Source of the DNA: an uncultured Ignavibacteria bacterium
Lineage (GTDB): Bacteria > Bacteroidota > Ignavibacteria > Kapaibacteriales > Kapaibacteriaceae
Direction: 5' to 3'
DNA length: 64,000 nt
Assembly (NCBI GenBank): GCA_903939735.1
Contig: CAJAIA010000003.1
Span: 1 to 64,000 of the forward strand
Below the pieces are notes generated by a model that was not told the DNA's origin, ran no database searches, and saw only the letters and a list, made by a program, of their open reading frames with translations. This document shows, piece by piece, positions 1 to 9,247 of the stretch (positions within the stretch are counted from its first letter, which is position 1; every line of letters begins with the position of its first letter). The position numbers and the translations under genes are program-made.

Positions 1-630
1 ACGCGACTCGAGCCATTTCCCGAGAAGCACAAGGGCGATAATGGTCGATGCCGAGTCGAAGTATGCGCCAGGATGCGAGACTGATGGAAGAAGGGAAGGA
101 GCAAGCGTGGCGACAACACTCGTGATAAAGGCTGTGCCAGTCCCGAGTGTAACCAGGGTATCCATTGTTGCTGTGCGATTACGCGTAGCATTCCATGCAC
201 CGCGGAACATGGAACGTCCGGCCAACATCACAGGTGTTGCCATGATGAAGAGCACTGTGTTGAGCCATGAGGGTGCGTGGTGCATCATCATTGCGCCCAT
301 CGAGAGAATCAACACAACGCTCGCAAACGGAGCGGCGAGCAGCAGATCGCGTCGGTATCCGCTTGCAATAGCTTGCAGACGATCTGCTAGTTCATGAGGG
401 TTCGTGGGTGCGGTGACCTCGCGAATCGCCGTTGCTGTGTAGCCTGCGTTCGCCACTGCCGAGCGAATGGCATCGTCACTCACGCTCTCTGGCGCATCCA
501 CCATTGCGCGGTTCGTCACAAGATTGATCGTCGCTGCGGTAACGTCTGGAATGGCACGTAATGCATCTTCAACGCGCTGCACGCATGCAGCGCAGTGCAT
601 ACCACCAATATCGACGATGCGCTGAATCAC
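1..630 (-). CDS. copA: Heavy-metal (copper-type) translocating P-type ATPase, N-terminal part (runs off window edge)
   Basis: Reverse translation from GTG at 630: VIQRIVDIGGMHCAACVQRVEDALRAIPDVTAATINLVTNRA..., an HMA domain with GMHCAAC, followed by TM segments. Not in the ORF track because it has a GTG start and is truncated. Confidence 0.85.
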   Translation of the reverse strand, partial: MIQRIVDIGGMHCAACVQRVEDALRAIPDVTAATINLVTNRAMVDAPESVSDDAIRSAVANAGYTATAIREVTAPTNPHELADRLQAIASGYRRDLLLAAPFASVVLILSMGAMMMHHAPSWLNTVLFIMATPVMLAGRSMFRGAWNATRNRTATMDTLVTLGTGTAFITSVVATLAPSLLPSVSHPGAYFDSASTIIALVLLGKWLESR

Positions 631-1304
631 TTATCTCCAGCGCGCATTTTGTCGTTGAACAACTTCTTGAACTTCTCAACTTTCGGCCGCACCACAAACG
701 CACAGTAGGGCTGGCTGCCGTTCTGGTTGTAGTAATTCTGGTGGTAGTCTTCGGCAACGTAGAACGTCTCGGCAGGCGTTACCTCCGTGACGATCGGATC
801 TGGCCACGTCTTCGACGTGGTGAGCTGTGCGATGTATGCGCGAGCCGTTGTGGCTTGGTTTTCCGAATGCGTGAAGATTGCGCTGCGATACTGTGTGCCA
901 GCGTCGTTGCCTTGTCGGTTCAATGTTGTGGGATCGTGCGACGCGAAGAAAATCTGCAGAAGTTCTTCGTACGATACCACGGACGGGTTGAACGTAATGC
1001 GGCATGCTTCGGCATGTCCCGTCGTTCCAGAGCACACTTCCTTGTACGTCGGGTTCGCGTTTTGGCCATTGCAATAGCCACTTTCGACCTTTTCCACGCC
1101 ATCGACAAGTTGGAACACTGCCTCAACGCACCAGAAGCATCCTCCGGCAAGCGTAGCCGTATCGCGATCACCAGTTACTTGCATGTTCGATCCTTCATTT
1201 CGTGTTGGAGTGGGGGCAGGGGGCGTGCGTTCGTCACCCGCAGAGCATGACGTAGTGGTCAGTGCACTCATCGTGAGAACGAAAGCGAGAACAACGCGCA
1301 ACAT
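627..1304 (-). CDS. msrA: Peptide-methionine (S)-S-oxide reductase MsrA, lipoprotein-type signal
   Basis: GGCFWCVEAVFQ...GVEKVESGYCNG...YKEVCSGTTGHAEA...GNDAGTQYRS; lipobox-like SALTTTSCSAG at the N-terminus. Confidence 0.95.
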   Translation of the reverse strand: MLRVVLAFVLTMSALTTTSCSAGDERTPPAPTPTRNEGSNMQVTGDRDTATLAGGCFWCVEAVFQLVDGVEKVESGYCNGQNANPTYKEVCSGTTGHAEACRITFNPSVVSYEELLQIFFASHDPTTLNRQGNDAGTQYRSAIFTHSENQATTARAYIAQLTTSKTWPDPIVTEVTPAETFYVAEDYHQNYYNQNGSQPYCAFVVRPKVEKFKKLFNDKMRAGDK

Positions 1305-1356
1305 ACGTTAGTGCCTGAATGATGGGGGAACTGCAATGACGGATCACTGCCACAAT

Positions 1357-1734
1357 CTAGTGGGACAGCATGCGAGGTGCGAACAAGCCGGCTAGGGATG
1401 CCGCACCACAGCACACGAGTGTTGTCGTGGTATAGATCGCCAGAGTCGAGAACTGACCCTCCTGGGCGAGAAGTGCACTCTCGACAGCGAATGCCGAATA
1501 CGTTGTAAATCCACCGCAGAGTCCGGTGCCGAGGAGCAGTAACGCCGGACGTGAGATGGATGCCGAGACCATAGATGAGCCAACGAGTGCGCCCAGGATG
1601 AACGAACCAACGACATTGACTACCAAGGTTGACCAGGGAAAGGTCCCGAGCGTATGTGGAAGCACCAACCCGACGCCATAACGGAGTCCGCTCCCAACAG
1701 CTCCACCGATCATCACAAGTGCGAGGTCAATCAT
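1357..1734 (-). CDS. crcB: Fluoride channel CrcB/Fluc
   Basis: GGAVGSGLRYGVG...FPWSTLVVNVVGSFILGALVG...GLCGGFTTYSAFAVE. Confidence 0.93.
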   Translation of the reverse strand: MIDLALVMIGGAVGSGLRYGVGLVLPHTLGTFPWSTLVVNVVGSFILGALVGSSMVSASISRPALLLLGTGLCGGFTTYSAFAVESALLAQEGQFSTLAIYTTTTLVCCGAASLAGLFAPRMLSH

Positions 1735-1772
1735 GGTGGCAAACTAGGAAATGCTCGCACTATCTTTGCCCC

Positions 1773-4217
1773 ATGCCTCTACTCGTTCTTCTTCTCGCGC
1801 TTGTGATGCCCCTTGCTGCATACGCACAAGCACCCGTAGTTCACACATCTACCTATGTCGACGTTCTGGGCAGTGAGCCCCGGGAACACCCGGTGGATAT
1901 TCTCCGGATGACGGTGAACGTGCGGTTCGAGCCTGAGAATGCGCTCGTGAAGGGCACTGTTACGCATGTGTTCCGTGCCTTACGCGAACAGGTGGATTCG
2001 ATTGAATTCGACGCGATCAAGATCACGATCAAGCAGGCAACGCTCGGCGGACGTCCCGTGCGGACACGGTCGACGGATACGAGCGTGATCGTGTACTGCG
2101 AGCCGCGCCTGCGATGGGATCAGCAGGATTCAGTCGTGTTTACCTACGAGGCAACGCCACGTAAGGGCATCTACTTCATTGGGTGGAACGATCCATCCAA
2201 GCGCATGCGCCGTCAGATCTGGACGCAGGGCCAGGCCATCGACAATCGTCATTGGATTCCGATGTACGATGAGATGAACGACAAGATGATCACCGAAACC
2301 ATCACGACGTTCGACTCAACGTATGCGGTGCTGTCGAATGGCACGCGCTACAAGGTGACATCGAACAGCGATGGTACCAAGACATGGTACTATGTCATGA
2401 CTAAGCCTCATCCATCGTATCTCTTGATGCTCGCCATTGGTACATACGCCATCACCGATCGTCGATCTGCCTCTGGCGTGCCGCTGCGACTGTACTCGTA
2501 TCCCGAGTTCCCTGAGCGTGTCGAGCCAACGTATCGCATGAGTGTGGAGGCGATGGATTTCCTCGAGCGCGAAATCGGTATCCCATACCCATGGGAAGCC
2601 TATAGCCAGGTACCCGTGGCTGACTACATCTTCGGCGCAATGGAGAATACCACGGCGACCATCTTCGGCGACTTCTTCCATACCGATGAGCGTGGATGGA
2701 TCGATCGCTCGTATGTCGGCGTCAACGTGCACGAACTCACACACCAATGGTTTGGCGACTATATCACGGGTCGCAGCGGCAAGTCAATCTGGTTGCAGGA
2801 GAGCTTCGCGACATTCTACCCGCACCTCTTCACGCGCGAGACAGTTGGTGAAGATGCATATCAGTGGAGCCGACGCGGCATGCATCGCAGCGCACTCGCA
2901 GCTGGCGAGAAGGATCGTCTACCAATTGTGCATCCAAGCAGTGGCACTGCCCGCATCTATCCAAAGGGGGCTAGTGTTATCGACATGATGCGCTACACCT
3001 TTGGTGAGCAGTCGGTGCGACGCGTGATTCAACACTACCTCCGCAAGCACCCATACACCACTGTTGAAACAAACGATCTGTATCTCGCATTCCAGGACAC
3101 TCTTGGATTGTCGCCGAAGTGGTTCTTCGATCAGTGGTTGTATCGTGGTGGCGAACCACAATACCGAGTATCGACGCGCCTTGGTGCAATGCAAACCGAA
3201 AAGGGTGTAGGCACCACCACGCTTGTAGATATCGAGCAGATTCATCAGATCGACGACCTCACGGGCGTGTTTACCATGCCGATCGTGTTGGAAGTGCACT
3301 ATACAGATCGCACGAAGGACTCCGTACGAGTGATGGTCAATCAGCAACGGATGCTCGTTGAGATCCCTAACACAGCGAACAAGACCCCCGCATTCGTGTT
3401 GTTCGATCCGGGATCGAACATTCTTAAGCGCGTCACGTTCGACCGCTCATGGGACGCCCGTATGGCACAGGTGCAGCACGCACCGCTCATGATCGACCGG
3501 TATGACGCACTGGAAACATTCCGTGGCGATACATCACGTTCAGCCGAGCGTCGCGCAATGCTTGCAGGTGTAATGTCGCGTGAGTCCTTCCACGCGCTTC
3601 GTTCCGAGGCAGCGCAGCAAGCCATCGAGCTCGCACAAAAGGGGATACCTGAGGCATGGGAACTTGTCAAACGCGGTCTCACTGATCGAGCCGTTGAGGT
3701 ACGTTCGGCAACTCTGGGAGCACTTACGTCGGTTCCGCAACAGCTGCGTGAGACGGTTGCCGGCATGCTTCGCGACACATCGTATGCGATCATCCAATCG
3801 GCTCTGGCCAAACTCGCCACCTCGTTCCCGTCGGACCGAAGCGTTCTTGCCGCAGTGAAGGGCATGCGGGGTCCACACGAGCGCGTGCGCATTGCTCGAC
3901 TTGAAATCGAAGCAACATGGAGCGACGATGACGGTGCGGTCAAGGAGCTTTCCGATCTCTGCGGACCAGGCTGGGAGTTCATTACCCGTCAGAATGCCAT
4001 GCAGGCACTCCGACGCGTCGGTACCATCACGCCACTGGCTGCCGAGAATATGTTGCTGGCTGTGCTCAGCACGAATACCCGGCTTGCCGGCGTTGCACAG
4101 TCTGTACTGTCCGGATTATGTGAGCAACCGCGTCTGAAAGCAATCGTGACCGCAACAGCCAAATCAATGCAACTCGTTGAATGGCAAAGAGATACGCTCG
4201 CAACGTACCTCCGCTAG
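1773..4217 (+). CDS. M1 family metallopeptidase with C-terminal HEAT-like region
   Basis: GAMENTTATIF and HELTHQWFGDYITGRSGKSIWLQESFATF (HExxHx18E); signal peptide MPLLVLLLALVMPLAAYAQ supports the start at 1773 rather than 1629. Confidence 0.93.
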   Translation: MPLLVLLLALVMPLAAYAQAPVVHTSTYVDVLGSEPREHPVDILRMTVNVRFEPENALVKGTVTHVFRALREQVDSIEFDAIKITIKQATLGGRPVRTRSTDTSVIVYCEPRLRWDQQDSVVFTYEATPRKGIYFIGWNDPSKRMRRQIWTQGQAIDNRHWIPMYDEMNDKMITETITTFDSTYAVLSNGTRYKVTSNSDGTKTWYYVMTKPHPSYLLMLAIGTYAITDRRSASGVPLRLYSYPEFPERVEPTYRMSVEAMDFLEREIGIPYPWEAYSQVPVADYIFGAMENTTATIFGDFFHTDERGWIDRSYVGVNVHELTHQWFGDYITGRSGKSIWLQESFATFYPHLFTRETVGEDAYQWSRRGMHRSALAAGEKDRLPIVHPSSGTARIYPKGASVIDMMRYTFGEQSVRRVIQHYLRKHPYTTVETNDLYLAFQDTLGLSPKWFFDQWLYRGGEPQYRVSTRLGAMQTEKGVGTTTLVDIEQIHQIDDLTGVFTMPIVLEVHYTDRTKDSVRVMVNQQRMLVEIPNTANKTPAFVLFDPGSNILKRVTFDRSWDARMAQVQHAPLMIDRYDALETFRGDTSRSAERRAMLAGVMSRESFHALRSEAAQQAIELAQKGIPEAWELVKRGLTDRAVEVRSATLGALTSVPQQLRETVAGMLRDTSYAIIQSALAKLATSFPSDRSVLAAVKGMRGPHERVRIARLEIEATWSDDDGAVKELSDLCGPGWEFITRQNAMQALRRVGTITPLAAENMLLAVLSTNTRLAGVAQSVLSGLCEQPRLKAIVTATAKSMQLVEWQRDTLATYLR

Positions 4218-4473
4218 GATCACCTCGGAAAAATTGGTTCGATTGTTGCTTTACAGCTCTTGCGACAAAGTATCTGTGTGTACGCGGGCGACGTCCGACA
4301 CATGCATGATTTCTGTGTCGTATGGCTTTCACAGCGATCACATGGCCGTAAGGTTGTGTGAAACCGCAGGGTTGGCTATTTTTATGCTTCGATTATTCTG
4401 TGGGCGCAGTGCGTCCACACCCCTTTGCATGAACGAAACAAATCGACATTCTCATATCACAAGTGGAGGAGCT

Positions 4474-7400
4474 ATGCTTCGCAACGTTACATCGATTGTT
4501 GCGTTGCTTGCGGCATTTGTACTGATCGGGGTTTCCTCGGTTCAGGCAAATCCAGCCAGCCGTACGGTTGGCGTCGTCGCAGGTACGTACACAGAGATCA
4601 ATGGCGGTACTGTTATCTATTCATCGGCGAGCCCATCGTGGTTCTCGCTCGGTGAGACAACAGTCACGCTGCCATTTCAATTCAACTACGGCGGCGTGTT
4701 GTACACGGACGTCGTTGTCAACCCAGGCGGTTGGGCGTCATTCGGTGGTTCGGCAGGCGTAACTGCAAGCCCACTGACGGCAACAACCACAGCTGCAGGT
4801 ATCCTGTCAGCAATGGGTACGCAACTTGCCGCAGGCACAGGCGGTGATGTAACGGTGCTCGTGACTGGTACAGCACCAAACCGTATTGCTACGATGCAAT
4901 GGCGCAACGCAACGCGTCGCTATGCAGACGGCATTGCTCGTGATAACTACAACTTCCAGATCCGCATCTGGGAGAACAACACGACAGCTAACGGAAGCCG
5001 TATGGAAGTTGTTTACGGTCCAATGACTGTGAACCACAACCTCCTTCTCCAAGTTGGTCTTGGTGCTAACGGTACAGTTTGGTCGCCACGCGCGGACTTC
5101 TATGCGAACACATGGGCGACAGCTTCATGGCACGCAACACCACAAGCATCGATTCTTGCTCGCAACTTCACACCGGCATCTGGTACAACGGTAGCCTTCT
5201 GGAACCGTCAAGCACCAGCGCTCAACAACGATGCTGACATCCTCAGCCTTGTTTCGCCTGCTGGCAACTTCGATGCAAACACATCGCAGACAATGCAAGT
5301 ACGCGTTCGCAACTTCGGTACAAACAACCTCGACTCCGTAACGATCAACTGGTCGATCAACGGTGTTGCACAAACGCCAGTTCGTTATTACCCACAGCCT
5401 GCTCTTGCACCTGGTGCAGAAGCAACTGTTACACTTGGTAATCGCACATTCACTGCGTTCTCGTTCAATACAGTAACGTTCTCGACATCAACACCGAACG
5501 GTGTTGCTGACGTGAACCCAAGCAATGACGCTCTCACAGTGTTCCTTGCTCCACGTGTTGCGGGCAATCTTTCAATTGCACAAAACGGCAATCCGGGTTC
5601 ATTCGCTGATTTCCGCTCGATGTTCCGCCACCTCGCAGTGTCGGGCATCTCTGGAAATGTCAACGTATCTGTTTATGCAGGCACGTACAATGAGCAAATC
5701 TGGGTTCCAGCAATCAACGCAACTGCTGGTCGCGTGTTGATTACGCGCGCTGCAGGCAGTGATGTAGTTCTCACGAGCACGGTGGTTCCTGCTGCTGCTC
5801 CGATCCTTGGTAGTGCTGACTTCGCATCAGTTATCGGTCACGCTTCCGGATCATCAAACGTTGAAATCTCGAACCTCACGGTCAAGGTTGCTAACGGCTC
5901 ATCTTCGGACCTCGCAGTGTATGGTGACGGACTCGGCTCGGGCAACCGCTACACCGGTTGTACGTTCGAAGGTGTTCCATCATTTGCAAGCATCACGTTG
6001 GGCGGCTCAGGTGTTGAGCTCACAGGTAGCAGCATCCAAGTTTCGCAGTCATCGTTCAGCCAGTTCCGCCGCGCGCTCTTCGTGAGCTCTGCTTCGGCAA
6101 CGATCGCAAACAACACACTGACGAATAACCGCAGCGGTATCTCAGTCTCTGCAAGCCCAAGCGCGCTTATCGAAAACAACACGATCACAGATTGTGACTG
6201 TTCAACTGGCGCAAATGGTATCACGGTGTCGGCTTCGAACAATGCGGTCATCCGCGGCAACCGTATCAACCAGATCCGCACATCAGGTATCTCGAACGGT
6301 ATCGTGTGCCAAACAAGCTCAGGCCTGAGCATCAGCAACAACATGGTTTCGGTTGCTGGCTCAACTCAAGCAATTGGTATCTGGGTCGACAACTTCGCAC
6401 CAAGCAACACGCTGATCCACAACACGGTCAACGTGACGGGCAATGCATCAGCAAGCACAGCCGCATACTTCCCAAGCAACGGTGGAACGGTCAACTTGAT
6501 CAACAACGTGTTCCACAACTTCGGAACAGGTACGGCATCAGGCTTCGCGATGTGGTTCACAGGTAACACGCCAAACCCACTCGGCACGGCTGACTTCAAC
6601 AACCACATGGTGACGGGTGCTAACCTTGTTAACTGGGGTGGCGTTCTCGTTCCACGTGTCGCTGGTTCAAACCCACTTTCTTCATGGCGTGCAGGTTCTG
6701 GTCGCGACCAGAACTCAGCTTCGGTTGCTGTGAACTTCGTTGGTGGTACAGACCTTCGTCTCCTTGCGATCCAGCCACAACTCTGGGGCACATCGACAAC
6801 ACTCACAGCGGTTCCACGTGACATCGATGGCGAGACACGTACGAAGCCGTACATGGGTGCTGACGAAATCAAGCCTGTCATCCGCATGGTAACGAACCCA
6901 CAGAGCTCATATGTATGTGCTGGTGGTACAGACACGCTGATCTGCATTGCAGATGTAACAGTCGGTGCAACAACGTCATACCAGTGGTTCAAGGACGGTA
7001 AGCAGCTGACAGGTCAGACTGGCAACATTGTTGTTCTTAGCAACGTTGGATACAGCGCAGCTGGTGTCTACACATGTGTTGTCCGCGCTAACGATGGTAC
7101 AAACTTCATCCAAGCAACGTCTGAAGGCGCAACGATCATCGTTGTTCGTCCAACAAGCGTAACGGTTCAGCCAACATCACAAGCTGTTGCACTCGGCGGC
7201 ACAGCAAACCTTGAAGTTGCAGTCGAAGCTATTGGCGCACCAGATAACTTCATCCCTGGATATCAGTGGAAGAAGCGCTTCTGGAACCCAACAACAGTTT
7301 CGTACAACGACACAAACATCGTTGACAACGGCAACATCACAGGTGCAACAGCTTCGATCCTCACGATCCGCAACGCAACAGCAGTTGATACAGCTGACAC

Positions 7401-8535
7401 ATACGTTTGCGAAATCACAGGATACTGCGGTACGGTTGTCTCGAAGACAGCTCGTCTCTTCATCCCACTCATCGTAGCTTCAAACTCAACACCAGCAGTT
7501 TGCGGTGGCGGAACACTCACACTCGACTGTGCAGCATTCCCATCGACGCTTCCTGGCGGTGCAACGAAGTTCCAGTGGATGCGCAACGGTGTAGTAGTTC
7601 CAGGCGCAACGAATAAGATTGCGTCGTTCACGAATGCAACACCTGCACTCAACGGTACGTACACATGTGTTGTATCGTATGAAGGCACAGGCTTCTCGTT
7701 CACATCAACTCCGGTTGACGTAACGGTTGGCGTTGCTCCAATGATCACTGCACAACCAGAGAATGCTAAGGTTTGCGTTGGTAAGCCACTCGCACTCACA
7801 ACACAAGCTTCTGGTGACAACGTGACATACCAGTGGTTCAAGGGCACAACAGCTATCCCAATGGCAACATCAGCGACATACGATAAGGCAGTTGCGTCAA
7901 CAGACGATGCTGGTTCATATGCAGTCGTTGCAACAAACGCTTGCGGTAGCTCACGCTCAGTACAAGTAGACGTTGTGGTGAACACAGAAGTCAGCATCAC
8001 AAAGGAACCAGCAGACGTTGCAATCAATGACAACGAAGCGCTGACGTTCACAGTTGAAGCAAACGCTTCTGATGCGGTATCATACAAGTGGTTCCACAAC
8101 AACACAGAGATCGTCGGTGCAACAACAGCAACGTACACAGTTGCAAAGGCACAGATGAGCGACGCTGGTGAGTACTACTGCGTTGTGACGAACAGCTGCG
8201 GCGAGAAGACAACACGCAAGGCAGTTGCATCGATCACAAACGGTGTAACAGGCGATATTGTAGCAGCAGGTTATGTGCTTTCGATCGCAACTCCGAACCC
8301 AACGTTCGAAGCAGCATCGTTCTCGTACACTGTTCCAGCTGCACAAAACGTCCGCATCGTACTCACAGACCTCATGGGTCGTGAACTCGGTGTGCTCGTC
8401 AACGGTATGGTCGAAGCAGGTACACACCGTGCATCGTTCAATGCAACTGCACTGAACCTCACAGCTGGTGTTTACAACATCACACTTTCAACAGGCGGCT
8501 TTGTAGCATCGCAGCAAGTTGTAGTCGTGAAGTAA
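4474..8535 (+). CDS. Large secreted surface protein: N-terminal beta domain, CARDB-like, parallel beta-helix, five Ig-like repeats, T9SS type A sorting domain
   Basis: Signal peptide MLRNVTSIVALLAAFVLIGVSSVQA after AAGTGGAGGA; repeated YQWFKDG...AGVYTCVV units; C-terminus IATPNPTFEAASFSYTVPAAQNVRIVLTDLMGRELGVLVNG...GVYNITLSTGGFVASQQVVVVK. Confidence 0.85.
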   Translation: MLRNVTSIVALLAAFVLIGVSSVQANPASRTVGVVAGTYTEINGGTVIYSSASPSWFSLGETTVTLPFQFNYGGVLYTDVVVNPGGWASFGGSAGVTASPLTATTTAAGILSAMGTQLAAGTGGDVTVLVTGTAPNRIATMQWRNATRRYADGIARDNYNFQIRIWENNTTANGSRMEVVYGPMTVNHNLLLQVGLGANGTVWSPRADFYANTWATASWHATPQASILARNFTPASGTTVAFWNRQAPALNNDADILSLVSPAGNFDANTSQTMQVRVRNFGTNNLDSVTINWSINGVAQTPVRYYPQPALAPGAEATVTLGNRTFTAFSFNTVTFSTSTPNGVADVNPSNDALTVFLAPRVAGNLSIAQNGNPGSFADFRSMFRHLAVSGISGNVNVSVYAGTYNEQIWVPAINATAGRVLITRAAGSDVVLTSTVVPAAAPILGSADFASVIGHASGSSNVEISNLTVKVANGSSSDLAVYGDGLGSGNRYTGCTFEGVPSFASITLGGSGVELTGSSIQVSQSSFSQFRRALFVSSASATIANNTLTNNRSGISVSASPSALIENNTITDCDCSTGANGITVSASNNAVIRGNRINQIRTSGISNGIVCQTSSGLSISNNMVSVAGSTQAIGIWVDNFAPSNTLIHNTVNVTGNASASTAAYFPSNGGTVNLINNVFHNFGTGTASGFAMWFTGNTPNPLGTADFNNHMVTGANLVNWGGVLVPRVAGSNPLSSWRAGSGRDQNSASVAVNFVGGTDLRLLAIQPQLWGTSTTLTAVPRDIDGETRTKPYMGADEIKPVIRMVTNPQSSYVCAGGTDTLICIADVTVGATTSYQWFKDGKQLTGQTGNIVVLSNVGYSAAGVYTCVVRANDGTNFIQATSEGATIIVVRPTSVTVQPTSQAVALGGTANLEVAVEAIGAPDNFIPGYQWKKRFWNPTTVSYNDTNIVDNGNITGATASILTIRNATAVDTADTYVCEITGYCGTVVSKTARLFIPLIVASNSTPAVCGGGTLTLDCAAFPSTLPGGATKFQWMRNGVVVPGATNKIASFTNATPALNGTYTCVVSYEGTGFSFTSTPVDVTVGVAPMITAQPENAKVCVGKPLALTTQASGDNVTYQWFKGTTAIPMATSATYDKAVASTDDAGSYAVVATNACGSSRSVQVDVVVNTEVSITKEPADVAINDNEALTFTVEANASDAVSYKWFHNNTEIVGATTATYTVAKAQMSDAGEYYCVVTNSCGEKTTRKAVASITNGVTGDIVAAGYVLSIATPNPTFEAASFSYTVPAAQNVRIVLTDLMGRELGVLVNGMVEAGTHRASFNATALNLTAGVYNITLSTGGFVASQQVVVVK

Positions 8536-8559
8536 GCTTCGCAATAGGCGAATACAACA

Positions 8560-8590
8560 CGGGCGGCTGGAGAATTTCTCCAGCCGCCCG
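8560..8590. terminator. Strong inverted repeat between convergent genes (probable bidirectional terminator)
   Basis: CGGGCGGCTGGAGAA-T-TTCTCCAGCCGCCCG followed by TTGTCGTTT. Confidence 0.75.
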
Positions 8591-8629
8591 TTGTCGTTTG
8601 TATGATTCCGTGCGGAGCACGCTTAGCGC

Positions 8630-9238
8630 TTAGCGCAGGTCGATTACTTCCCAACCCGACGGTGGTGCGTAGGTAAATGCCGAAGATGGCACTGAGCGGT
8701 TGACCTTGAGGTTCGAGATCGTGAACGTATACTGTCCGCTATCAGTTGTTGCAACTAGTCGGGAGATGTTCATCGACGACGCATCAATGGTCGCAGTAAG
8801 TTCACGCACGCCACTCACGATGGCCGTGGGTGAGGGAGGCAGGAGACGAAGTGTGTGTGAGTTGCCTGCCCCTTGACTAGCCGTTGCGCGATAGACGGAG
8901 AGGATGTCGAAGAACATTCGCTCGATGCTGACGTCTGTGGCCTTAGGATTAAACCTGTTGATGATTACTGTCTTCGACGAAGGCGTTGCATTGTAGACAG
9001 CCTTTCCATCGCTCACAATGATGCGGTCGGACGTTTCAAGGCGAAACTTACCCCCTCGTACAGCGACGAGCGTCCCGCGCGGACCCGGCGAACCAGCAAA
9101 CGAGCAGCGAACAGATGTGAGTCCGTGATAGCGCTGCTGGAATCGCAGAACGATATCGTCACCAGCAACAGCGCGCGGCGTGATAACAGCTCCAGCAGCT
9201 GCCACGAGTACTGAGCGTAGAAGCTCTCGTCGATTCAT
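8630..9238 (-). CDS. LolA-like outer-membrane lipoprotein carrier family protein
   Basis: IVLRFQQRYHGLTSVRCSFAGSP...GTLVAVRGGKFRLETSDRIIVSDGKAVYNATPSSKTVIINRF; RR-containing signal peptide. Confidence 0.75.
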   Translation of the reverse strand: MNRRELLRSVLVAAAGAVITPRAVAGDDIVLRFQQRYHGLTSVRCSFAGSPGPRGTLVAVRGGKFRLETSDRIIVSDGKAVYNATPSSKTVIINRFNPKATDVSIERMFFDILSVYRATASQGAGNSHTLRLLPPSPTAIVSGVRELTATIDASSMNISRLVATTDSGQYTFTISNLKVNRSVPSSAFTYAPPSGWEVIDLR

Positions 9239-9247
9239 AGAAGACCC

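Noticed and set aside
561-1250. 229-aa plus-strand ORF opposite msrA/copA
   Set aside because: The opposite strand clearly encodes MsrA and an HMA domain; this ORF has no coherent composition.
1735-1772. Possible fluoride riboswitch upstream of crcB
   Set aside because: The intergenic space is only 38 bp and contains a core-promoter-like element next to the start codon, so there is no room for the aptamer.
2316-2747. 143-aa minus-strand ORF inside the M1 peptidase gene
   Set aside because: Overlaps the conserved catalytic region of M1 peptidase on the other strand; spurious.
4400-4418. Imperfect hairpin GTGGGCGCA-G-TGCGTCCAC in the leader of the Ig-repeat gene
   Set aside because: One-nucleotide nominal loop, no U-tract and no partner sequence; cannot be assigned to a terminator or riboswitch.
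4177-4473. N-terminal extension of the 4474-8535 ORF in the track
   Set aside because: A proper signal peptide and RBS (AAGTGGAGGA) begin at ATG 4474; the extension is upstream leader DNA overlapping the previous gene.
7263-8138. 291-aa minus-strand ORF inside the Ig-repeat protein gene
   Set aside because: Antisense artefact of strong codon bias (Thr/Val/Ser-rich mirror sequence), no signal or domain.
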